From positions 9,129,001 to 9,193,000 of the forward strand of contig JACGWO010000006.1 of assembly GCA_034509735.1 (NCBI GenBank): a DNA stretch of 64,000 nt, in the 5' to 3' direction. The notes under the pieces were generated by a model, which saw only the letters and a program-made list of their open reading frames with translations, did not search any database and was not told the origin of the DNA. The translations under genes and the position numbers were made by a program. Position 1 is the first letter of the stretch. Every line of letters begins with the position of its first letter. The stretch comes from Sesamum alatum (lineage: Eukaryota > Streptophyta > Magnoliopsida > Lamiales > Pedaliaceae). This document shows positions 23,378 to 33,196 of the stretch, piece after piece.

Positions 23378-24757
23378 GGCCAAATTATTCATCCCAAATG
23401 ATAGAGACCTATAGTTTTCATCATTCGTTTCATATAAATTTTAAAATGGTCTTACAATTGAATTTTTTTAGTCCCACAGCCCAACTTCTGTCAAAATATA
23501 GACGGCAAAATCATGTGCCCTACACACGGTTGTTGGTTTTTGATGAGAAGTGGCTTTTGGAACTAAATGTAAGAAAAATTGAAATATTAGTACCAAAAGT
23601 GTAGGCCCCGTATCCTATGGTACGAAAAAATGTTGAGGCGATTTGTATGTTTGGTCCCACACAAATAGGAGGGTCTATATATTTTATGCTAAATTGCATT
23701 TACTATCCTATATGTTAGGTGAGGTGGCAATTTAAGGAGTGCTACAGAGGTGACAAATTATAACCCATAATTCAATAATTTGTAGATATTAGAGAACTCC
23801 GGTCACCTGAGTATTATAATTCACCAAAAAATATTGATGTGGACGAAATTAGGAATTTCTAAATTGTGATTTTTGCTGATGGAGCATCCAATCAGCCCCT
23901 CTAGCCACGTAAGGATGTCTAAATTGCATTTTTTGCCTAGTATGTTAGGGGTTGGCATTTTAAGGACCGCAGTTCAAGCTGATGCCATTTTTTGTTAACT
24001 TGTTGCCTTAGTTTCTGAACAATATTTTGTTTTTTTTTTTTTATGAAGTCGGAATGTGAAAAAATTACATTATTTTGTATATCATCTCTATTCCAAACAT
24101 TGTTATGATATTACCATATCAGTCTATTTGGACACTTATATCCTATATTTTACACATTATCGTTAGCTTATACTATTACAAGGCAATCAAATTGGCTTAC
24201 CTATAAGTCATTTGCCAAGTGAAAACAATGTACTAATACACATAATCTAATGACATCTCCCTCACATATGGGGCATAATATGTACTTTAGTCATTGCTTA
24301 CATGGCTGGGGAGGACTGATTAGATGCTTTGTCAGCAAAATTCCGATTAAAAAACCCTAATTAATTTCATCCATGTCAGCAACTTTCAACGAATTAGAAA
24401 GGTTCGGGTGACCAAAGTCCTCTAATTGCTAAAAATTATTGAATTGCGGGATATCATTTTCCACCCTTGTAGTTAGAGTTCGAAAATGCCACACCCCCTA
24501 ACGTACAAGACAATAAATGCAACTTAGCCACATTTTGATCGCGAAATTGGATATTTCCGACACATTTAGTCCTAAGAGCCACTTTTCTTTGAAAAATATC
24601 GACCACATGATTTGTCATCTATTTTTTCTATGGAAGTTGGGCTGTGGAACAAAATGTGTCGAAAAAAATATAATTTTTGGACCATTTTAAAATTCACATA
24701 AAGCGAAGGAAGAAAAATTGACCCTATATTATGTGGAACTAAAGATGCAATTTTGCC
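23378..24757. mobile_element. Mutator-like element with long terminal inverted repeats (non-autonomous)
   Basis: About 1380 bp, flanked on both sides by AAATTTTTT (23369-23377 and 24758-24766), a 9-bp target duplication typical of Mutator-like elements. The ends are GGCCAAATTATTC and, on the other strand, GGCAAAATTGCATC. The arms are long: 23378 to about 23927 pairs with about 24300 to 24757 in inverted orientation. Both arms share, for instance, CAGAAGTTGGGCTGTGG (right arm GGAAGTTGGGCTGTGG) and CAATTCAATAATTT. The spacer has no transposase. Within and next to the left arm a block is partly repeated directly (about 23691 and 23928). Confidence 0.85.
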
Positions 24758-24906
24758 AAATTTTTTTGGTCACATTCTTGTCGAAGATTTTATATCGTTA
24801 ACGTATACATGGATTTTGAAACTTAAAAACGCATATTGGTAAGAGATGATTTTCAATTGGTCATTTTTAGGTCAAACACTAATATAATTTTATGAGCAAG
24901 ATATCT

Positions 24907-26249
24907 TGATTAGAGGACATTATACGACATATTTCTGTGTTTATACCTGTATTTTCTCTTGAAATGATGCTTTTTTGGGGTACAATTGTGACATTTAGGA
25001 ACTTTCATGGGGAAACAATGACTACAAGCAAAGAGCTCAAATGTGGAGAAAAAGGTTAAAATTCTGCAGATGCGAGCACAGGTTAGCCCGTGACCCACGG
25101 GCTATAAGAAATCCAATTGACAGAAGCGCTAAGAACCTAAACCCGTGACCCACGGGTTATCAGACAGTTTCGCTGAGCGGAAATCACAGACGGATTGATC
25201 GTAAAAGTATGAATTTCAGCAACGCAAAGGAGAATTTTATTTCCTTTTTTTATCCCTTTTGTCATTAGGGTTAGAAGCTTGATAAGGAAATGATTAGGAA
25301 AGGAAAAACAAGTTTATGGTAGGTAGAATACTTTCATTTCTTACCATAGCTATGACCTATTATAAAAGGAGGAGAAGATGGAAGAGAAGAGGATTCCATT
25401 TTTAGCAGAAAATTTGCAGAGGGATACATATTTGAGAGCAAGGAAAAAGACGAAGAGCACGTGAAGAAGCGGATTCGGCGTTGGAGTGACGACCATTAAG
25501 TCAATCTACGACGACATGGGTTTTTTCTCAATGTTTCTCTTTAGCTTTAGTTCTAGTTAGGATGAACTAATATCTTTGGTGCTAGGCCTTATGGAAAGCC
25601 TAATTAATAAAATGTGTTAAGTATTTTCCTGATTAATCTATTTTATTATTTTCGCATATCCATGATTATTATGCTTGTTGCTATTATTTGAGAGATTGAT
25701 CACCTCTTAGATTTTATTAATTATGTTGATGAACCGAGAGAGAATTTGGCATAGTGGATAGGTAATTCATGGTGTGGATAAAATGATGTATAGACATATA
25801 TAGGCATGATCCATCTGGTTACATATTTTCATAGATCCTAACGGATTACTGTCACGAGTTTTGGAGAGGTGAGATCCCTTAATTCCTTGATACTAATAGG
25901 TTCGGTATAGCTCGAGAGAGTATATCGGAATAAATTAGGAAAAATCTTAGTGTGTGAAAATACTCGTTTGTTCGATTACTCCATTAATATTGAATTCATT
26001 GTATCGATTAGGTGGACCTATAGCCGTAACATCTTTTCTAAATCTGCGTTTTTTTCTCCAACGTAATTGCTTGCCATAGTTAATTTTATTGCTTTCTCGT
26101 AGTTACCGTGAATCATCCAAACTTTCGGTTGTCCAAATAAGTAGGGATTGGTTATAGTTGTGGTAATACGTCGTTAAATTCTCGTGGGTTCGATATCTTT
26201 TATACTACTTGATAGCTAGTGCACTTGCTAGTACATATTTTTGAAATCA
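24907..26249 (+). repeat. left LTR of the Athila-like element (1343 bp)
   Basis: It matches the right LTR along its whole length apart from the foreign insert there. It contains two short palindromic modules, AGCCCGTGACCCACGGGCT (about 25084-25102) and ACCCGTGACCCACGGGT (about 25141-25157). Near its end it carries GATAGCTAGTGCACTTGCTA, which is also palindromic in part. A TATA-like CTATTATAAAAGG lies at about 25357-25369. Confidence 0.85.
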
Positions 26250-26268
26250 AGGGCGTCGTTGTCGGGGC
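26250..26268 (+). promoter_or_regulatory. primer-binding site of the Athila-like element (tRNA-Asp type)
   Basis: GGGCGTCGTTGTCGGGG directly follows the LTR. It resembles the GGCGCCGTTGCCGGGG site used by Athila-type elements, with two C-to-T changes. C-to-T changes at CG sites are what cytosine methylation would produce. Confidence 0.75.
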
Positions 26269-26384
26269 TTTGATTTGAAATAATATCATAACTCGCTAGT
26301 CTTAATTAATTTTGATTTTTCTTTACTTTATTTTTGTGGGTTTTTATTTCACCTCACCTCTTCTCTTTTGTTGTTCACAATTTG

Positions 26385-28027
26385 ATGACACGAAGCAATG
26401 GTGGAGAGTTAGCATAATGCGATCCCGAAATTGAGAGAACCTTCCACCAACAAATGAACACCATCAAGAGAGGTGAAGGGAGCGAAAATTCCAACACGGA
26501 GGATCAATTTGCTAATCATAGAAACCGGCCATGGAGAAACCCGAGGGTCATAGAGAGGCGATGATGGAGTACTTCATTCCCGACAGCTGATGGGGTGATA
26601 TCCAACATTGCCAAATCCATGGTCCAAGCCAACAACTTTGAGATTAAGCTGACTATCATTTCGATGATCCAAGCACATGTGCAATTCTCCAGTTTGCTTG
26701 ACGAGAATCCTAACAAGCATCTCTCTAACTTTCTCGAAATTTGTAATACCTTTAAGTTTAATGGTGTTAGTGATGATGTTGTTTAGACTTAGACTGTTTC
26801 CATTTTTACGTTGTGTGATAAGGCCAAAGATTGGCTATAGTCGTTGCCTGCAGGTAGTATTACGACTTGGGCAGAATTGAACTAAAAAATTCAGCGCTAA
26901 AATACTTTCCCTCATCTAAAACTGCTAAGTTGCTCAATGATATTACTTCTTTTGTGTAGACAGATAGGGAATCGTTGTATGATGCATGGGAACATTTTCT
27001 GGATATGGTTAGAAGTGCCCTAATCATGAGCTCCCAGTAAATGGCGGCAGGTACAAATGTTTATAATAGTGTCAAAGTGGCTAACCGAGCTATCATTGAT
27101 GCAGCTTGCAGGCGGCACCATCATGAAGAAATGATAATCCAAGGCGTTTGTCCTTATTGATGAGATAGCATCGAGCTTTTATCGATATGGTCGAGACCAA
27201 CGAGTGGCTGGCGTCCACCAAGTTGACGCCATGACTACAGTGTCTGCTCAATTAGCGGCAGTTACTCAACAAGTGAATAACCTTAGAGCTACATTGTGCA
27301 ACGTTGCACCCATAGGGCCTTCCGGTGCATGCGAGCAGATGGGTCATTTGAGTTTATGATTACAAGGTAGGAAACACGAATGTCAATTTTGAAGATGCTA
27401 ATTTTGTTTCTCATGGTGTCTAGTCCAACTTTAACCTATACTCCAACACCTACAATCCGAGATGGCATAGCCAATCCAATTTTTCGTGGAGTAACAATCC
27501 GCAGCAAAGACCACCTGGATACCACCAACCACAGCAACAACCACCACAGGAAAGGAAGAGAAATCTAGAAGACATGCTCTCCACATTTATCACCACGACC
27601 AACAATCGGTTCCAGAATCAAGATGCAACAATCCGGAATTTAAAAGTTCAAATAGGTCAAATTGTGAATACGATTTTCGACAGAAAAGAGGGACAACTTC
27701 GAGTGACGTCGAGAAAACCCGAGGGAACAAATCAATGCAATCGCAGTGATGAACAAAAGAGCCAATGAAGAAGAGCCACCGAAGAATCAATTGCAGGAAG
27801 AAACAAGCTCAAAAGCGGAGGAGCCTCAAGAAGACACGAAAGGGAATACTCCTAAACTCAAATCCAATCTAGAAGAGGTTCCCCCGTATATCCCATATCC
27901 CAACAGAATTGTGAAGGCTAATTTGGATAAACAGTTTAGCAAATTCTTAGAGATATTTAAAAAGATTCATGTTAATATCCCTGTAATTGATGCGCTTCAT
28001 AGATGCCAAGCTATGCAAAGTTCCTGA
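26385..28027 (+). pseudogene. Athila-like gag
   Basis: Broken capsid gene of the gypsy element. It begins with ATG 26385 (MTRSNGGEL, then a stop). The retrotransposon gag domain is readable at 26595-26880: MIQAHVQFSSLLDENPNKHL, then FLEICNTFKFNGVSDDV, then DKAKDWL and SLPAGSITTWAEL. Further down come an Athila-type NTYNPRWHSQSNFSWSNN block (about 27435-27500), NLEDMLSTFI and IRNLKVQIGQIVN (27560-27680). The acidic linker then reads PPYIPYPNRIVKANLDKQFS and FLEIFKKIHVNIPVIDAL (27880-28000). At least ten stops or frameshifts interrupt it. Confidence 0.82.
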
Positions 28028-28029
28028 AG

Positions 28030-28520
28030 GAGGTTCAAAAACAAGAGGAAGTGGGAAAGAGGCGAAATGGTGAAGCTCAATGAAGAATGTTCGGTGATTT
28101 TCTCCACAACAAGCTACCACCCAAGTTTATTGATCCAGGAAGTTTTTCGATCCCTTGCAGTATAGGGAATACAAATTTTGATAAAACTTTATGTGATCTA
28201 GGGGTTAGTGTGAATTTGATGCCATATGTTATTTTCGAAAAACTTGGAATGCATGAGCTTACTCCCACTTTAATCACATACAACTAGCAGATAGAAGCAT
28301 TAAGTATCCTAGGTGAATAGTGGAAGATGTGTTAGTTAGAGTCGCCAAATTTATCATCCCATTGATTTCATTGTGTTAGAGATGGAAGAGGATAACAATA
28401 TACCATTTATTCTAGGTAGACCTTTTCTGCCACCAGTAGAGCGTTAATTGATGTGCAAAAAGAGTCAACTCACCTTAGAGTTAATGATGAACATATAGTC
28501 TTTGATGTGTTAAGCCTATG
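28030..28520 (+). pseudogene. Athila-like aspartic protease remnant
   Basis: Follows gag in the same direction. The open stretch 28087-28287 reads KLPPKFIDPGSFSIPCSIGN and CDLGVSVNLMPYVIFEKLG, the latter being the retropepsin active-site block (CDLGASINLMP in the family). Across stops and frameshifts the continuation VEDVLVRVAKFI and LIDVQKESTHLRVNDE can still be read up to about 28520. The polymerase that should follow is missing. Confidence 0.78.
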
Positions 28521-30828
28521 AAATATCTATACAAGAATGAACATGACGTATTTCCATAATAGCATTAATACCCCTAGAACTTATGATGCTCATTTAGTCC
28601 AATGCACGGATTCCAAAGAAAATTGCATAAAAAATTCTAATGGGAATAATTTACAGAACATGAAAGAAGAGAATGTGGAGGTTGCATATTCTGCAGAAAC
28701 TGGTCAAGATTGAAGTAATAAACTATGACATGTGCTACTTTTAAATGGAGCTACTTCCAAAAAAAAAAAAGAACAACACCAGATGAAGCATCACACAATC
28801 TGACAAAGGCAAGCGAGAATATAGGCTTCAATCGACAAAGAAGAAGTGGATGAAGAAGGCCTACGAGAATGCCCGAATGTACAAGGAACGCAAACAAGGC
28901 ATGGCGTGAATCTCACGTAAGAAAGAAAAAAAATTCAAGAGAGTGAAAAGTGGCATCACGAAAACAAGACCCGTGTTAAAGTGGATTGGCAAAAAGGCTC
29001 AAAGCAATGTCGAAGAGGCGCAAAAGATTCATTCCAGGACCCCTCTACAACTTGCAGGGGCGTGAGAAGTATCTTAACGTCAAGCTAGTGACGTTAACGA
29101 GCGCCACATGGGAGGCAACCCATGCATTTTATGTTCATGTTTCATTTTTGTTTTCTTTTTCAGTGTAGGTGACGGATTGTGATAGCCCGTGACCTACGGG
29201 CTATGCCACACACATTTATGCTGAGCGAGTATCTGATAACCCGTGACCCACAAGTTATAAAAAGGGCGCTTCTGTCTACTGACCGCACCCTTAGGGACGT
29301 ATCTCTCTCTTATCTTTATGACTTGCCTGAGCACCAAACATTAAGGACAATGTCGGGTTAAGTGTGGGGGTAGTTAAGGTCCTATGATTTTATGCATATT
29401 GCTGACTTTTGATAGTTTCGGGGAGTTTGTGGCTGATGCGTGCTGAAATGATGTTTATTTGTTTATGGTTTTGTGTGAGTTTCGATGATTTTTGTTGGAT
29501 GTATGAAAGGAGATGATATTTGATACATTGCATTTCCATTAATTCATGTCAACATAATTAATGAATGCATAGTTAAGATTGCAATTGAATGATTGACACA
29601 TATAGGAAAAATTCAAACTTGCGACACTTGTTATGATTGTCTTAATGATCCTTTTTGATGAAAAATGTCTGTGAATAACACACATAAACCTTATTTTGGT
29701 GAGGTTTTGAGCCTATGAGCACACATCTTATTGCTCCATTGTTTTGTTTGGTTGTGAGATTGTCATCTTTAGTTTGGTTTTCTAGAACTTGCTTGGTTAC
29801 ACGTGTCGATACTGCAATGTTGAGATAGGTGTGTTGAAAGTGATAAGGGCGTAAGGATCAAACCAAAATTTTCTATGGATTAAGCCTGCATAATATCCAC
29901 CCTAGTAGCCCAATCGAGCTTGAGCCTGAGCCTGATTTCATTGTCATATTACTAGAATACAAGCTGTGAACAACATTTTCTTTGTCTTAGACCTTGAAAT
30001 CCCAATGTTGAAGGATTGGGATGACTGTTCGTAACGTGATTTCCCCATTCGTGTATGGTTTTCAAGTGCAAGTCTTAAGTACTCCTTGAAGTTATGTCCG
30101 AAGAAGAACAATTGTGGATGTGAAAGAAAAAAAAAGAGGGGCGGGGGGGGGGGGGAGGGGGGAGAAAAAGAAAAGAAAAATAAAAAAATTCCAAAAAAAA
30201 AAGAGAGAAGAGAAAGCTTCGAGAAAGTTGTTTCATGCATAAAACAAGAAAGATGGAATGATGAAAAGTGCAGAAAAAAATGAAGAGCAAGAAAAGAAGA
30301 AAAAATAGAGGAAAAGGATGAGAGACACACTTGGACAAGGAAGATTCGTAGTGTGGAAAATATTCGAGCAATGTCACCCAATTTCTTTAAACCCTATAAG
30401 AACCCTCTTTCATTCTCATTTGTTTTTTTTCTACCTTCACCTAAAACTAGATTACAGTCCAAAAAAGACCCTTTGATTCTCACTTCTAACTCACTTCAAG
30501 TGGTAGAGATGTGATATAAGAGCAAGCCTATGGTGAAGCCTTGTTAAAGCATGACTTGAGAGTTATTGTTCACCCTTAAACACTTTGAGCGTATTGAGTG
30601 TATCTCAAGCGAGGGTGTTCACTCACTTTGCATTTTGATTCCAAATAGATTGTTGAGATAGTTGTCATATTGGTGTGGCTTGTGTGAATTGGTATTATGT
30701 AATCTATTGTGAAATGTTGGCAGGAGTCAAAATGGGGTGAGATGTAGTAAGGGGGATTTTCTTTTGAAAGGTGATTGAATTACACTGTTATATGCTTGAG
30801 GACAACATGGTCTAAGTGTGGAGGTATT
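28521..30828 (+). other. internal non-coding part of the Athila-like element
   Basis: No polymerase or integrase can be read here. At about 29070-29135 lies the conserved GACGTTAACGAGCGCCACATGGGAGGCAACCCAT-type block of Athila-like 3' regions, seen in part as TGGGAGGCAACCCAT. At 29183-29260 two palindromic CCGTGACC modules like those in the LTRs recur. A TAAGTGTGGGGGTAG purine-rich motif at about 29357-29372 resembles the true polypurine region near 30811-30828. Positions 30126-30330 are a long purine-rich tract (A/G). Confidence 0.6.
30811..30828 (+). promoter_or_regulatory. polypurine-type priming region of the Athila-like element
   Basis: TCTAAGTGTGGAGGTATT lies directly before the right LTR (TGATTAG). 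The family typically has TAAGTGTGGGGG at this place. It would prime plus-strand DNA synthesis. Confidence 0.6.
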
Positions 30829-32659
30829 TGATTAGAGAAAATTATACGACATATTTTTGTATTTATATCCTTATTCTCTCTCGATATGATGCTTGTTCTG
30901 GGGTACAATTGTGACATTTAAGAATTTTCATGGACAAAACGATGAATACAAGCAAAGAGCTCAAATGTGGAGAAAAAAAACCAAAATTCTGCAGAAACAA
31001 GCACAGGTTAGCCCATAACCCACGGGCTATCAGAAAATTCACTTGACAAAAAGCGCGAAGAACCTAATCCGTGACCCACGGGTTATCAGATATTCGCTGG
31101 GCACAAATCACAAGTCTGAGTTTCAGCAACGCTAAGGAGAATTTTATTTCCTTTTTTATCCCTTTGTAATTAGGGCTAGAAGCTTGATAAGAAAATGATT
31201 AGGAAAGGAAAAAAAAAAATTTATGGTAGGTAGGATACTTTCCTTTCTTACCATAGCTATAAACTTATTATAGAAGGAGGAGAAGATGGTAGGAGAAGAG
31301 GATTCGATTTTCAGCAGAAAATTCACAGAGGCATACACGTTTGAGAGCAAGGGAAAAAGACGAGAAACACTTGAAGAAGCGGATTCGGTGTTGGAGTGAC
31401 GACCGTCAAGCCAATCTACGACTACATGAGTTTTTCTCAATCTTTCTCTTTAGCTTTAGTTTTAGTTAGGATGAACTAAATATCTTTGGTACTAGGGCTT
31501 ATGGAAAGCCAAATTGATAAAATATATTAAGTATTTTTCAGATTAATCTATTTTGTTATTTTTCACATATCCATGAATTATTATGCTTGTTGCTATTATT
31601 TGAGAGATTGATCACCTCTTAGAATAAGCTGGAATGTACCTAAAGCAAAGGGGGGGGGGGGGGGGGCAATGCCTTACTCGATTCCTAGTCCTGGGCCCGG
31701 AAGCCCAAAAAGCGTGAGGACAAGGACATAGCTGAGAGTAAGGTAATGCTCCCCCAGAAAGAGAGACGCTAGAGTGAGTGATCCTCAGGTGAGGAGCACG
31801 AAAGGGGGAGCTAACCGCTACTAGTGTGGTAGCGAATGTTCTTATTTATTAATGTAGCTAAAGCAAAAGAAGTGACCGACTGCCTAGTTGGCAGGCAGGA
31901 ACGATAAATGAAGCGATGATGTTACGCGCGCGCGAATGAATCCCATAGAAAATTTATCGCTAGTACTAACCCCTATCCTGTCCTTCCTTCTCCCTTTAGC
32001 ACTAGTGATAAATTTCCTGTGGGATTCATTGCCTTTGCTTCCCATTAAAGGGACTAGGAATTAACTTGTTCATCATTTGGATTCCTGCATACCACCTATG
32101 GACGCCTTGGGCCATGAATGAGTTGGTTCCGAAAAGCGTTAGAGGGAATTTAGCATAGTGGATAGAATAATTCATGGTGTGGATTGAATGATGTGTAGAC
32201 ATACACAGGCATGATCCATCTGGTTATATAGGTTTTTCATAGATACTAAAGCATTATTGTCATGAGTCTTGGAGAGGAGAGATCTCCTAATTCCTTGATA
32301 GTAATATATTCGGTGTAGCTCGATAGAGTATATCGAATTAAATTAGGAAAAACCTCAGTGTGTGAAAATACTCTTTTGTTCAATTAATCTATTAATATTT
32401 AATTCGTTGTATCGATTAGGTGGACCTATAGTCGTAGCACCTTTTCTAAATCTGCATTTTTTCTCTAACCTAATTGCTTGCCATAGTTAATTTTATTGCT
32501 TTCTCGTAGTTACCATGAATCATCCAAACTTTCGGTCGTCCAAATAATTAGGGGTTAATTATAGTTGTGGTAAATTACTTCGATAAATCCTCGTGAGTTT
32601 GATATCTTTTATACTACTTGATAGCTAGTGCACTTGCTAGTACATATTTTTTGTGATCA
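30829..32659 (+). repeat. right LTR of the Athila-like element, with foreign insert
   Basis: It matches the left LTR from TGATTAGAG to TAGTACATATTTTTT, but is 1831 bp long because of an insert at about 31623-32138. It keeps the palindromic modules (about 31012-31030 and 31068-31084) in slightly altered form. Base differences between the two LTRs are scattered, so the insertion is not recent. Confidence 0.85.
31623..32138. other. foreign insert in the right LTR, possibly mitochondrial DNA
   Basis: It replaces about 30 bp of the LTR seen in the left copy (ATTTTATTAATTATGTTGATG region). Its composition is higher in GC than the surroundings. It has a run of 17 G (about 31651-31667) and an imperfect hairpin with arms of about 35 bp (31933-31968 and 31999-32032, GATAAATTTCCTGTGGGATTC against its inverted partner). 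The style (GACCGACTGCC, GGCAGGCAGGAACG, GGGGGAGCTAACCGCTACTAG) resembles plant mitochondrial intergenic DNA. That assignment is by impression and was not searched. No gene was found in it. Confidence 0.4.
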
Positions 32660-33196
32660 ATATCTTTAGTTGCTAAGAATAGTAATTATAATTAACTCAT
32701 AATAAATAATAGTTGAATAATGTTTTAAATATAAAAAAAAAAACTTGTCCACGAAAATTGTTTGAACCTATAAGAATTGTAATAACAAGCACAAACTTGA
32801 AAGTTAAGTAGCAAAGGATATTGTGCATGGAACCCACAACTGTTGGCTACTTATTCTTGGATGCTACAAATTAGAGATGTTAATTCATCCATTGATCTCA
32901 CCATCATAATCAAGCCCTAGCTAAGAAGATTTTCATAGACATGAACGCACAAATTCAGCACAACATTGTGGGCTCGAATGTGTTAGTGGTTCTCTTTTTC
33001 GAAAATAAGAAGCAAAAAAAAAAAAAAAAAGAGAGAAGGAAAAAAGAAAGAAAAAAAAAACTATCTTATGGCCTATGTGCATGTACCCAATAAAGAAATT
33101 TCTTATATATACCATGCCCAACTCTCTCTCTCCCTTTCTCTCTCTTCTCTTTCTCTCTCCCCTTCTCTCCTTCTCTGTACAATCCATATCACATCT
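32660..33196. other. downstream flank of the DUF1685 gene, simple sequence
   Basis: No gene seen. It contains an A/G-rich run (33014-33060) and a (CT)n-rich stretch (33121-33175) that would be (GA)n in the 3' untranslated region of the minus-strand gene to the right. Confidence 0.45.

Larger units (their letters stand above)
24907..32659 (+). mobile_element. Athila-like Ty3/gypsy element, complete ends but internally deleted
   Basis: Two similar LTRs (24907-26249 and 30829-32659) start TGATTAG and end in ATCA. ATATCT lies immediately outside both ends (24901-24906 and 32660-32665), containing a target duplication of five or six bases. Next to the left LTR is a primer site of the tRNA-Asp type. 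Gag and protease remnants follow, but no reverse transcriptase, RNase H or integrase can be read in 28520-30828. The purine-rich stretch with AAGTGTGGAGG lies next to the right LTR. It therefore depends on another element's enzymes, and its own gag is broken. Confidence 0.88.

Noticed and set aside
23398..23604. 68-codon plus-strand frame in the Mutator-like left arm
   Set aside because: The right arm has no matching frame and no domain is visible. It is chance coding in a terminal repeat.
29944..30381. 145-codon minus-strand frame with Phe/Leu/Ser-rich protein
   Set aside because: It is a translation of the purine-rich tract of the Athila-like element. The hydrophobic look comes from poly-pyrimidine codons.
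31930..32035. Inverted repeat in the LTR insert as a MITE or CRISPR-like unit
   Set aside because: Only one stem, no target duplication, no regular array. It is part of the larger foreign insert.
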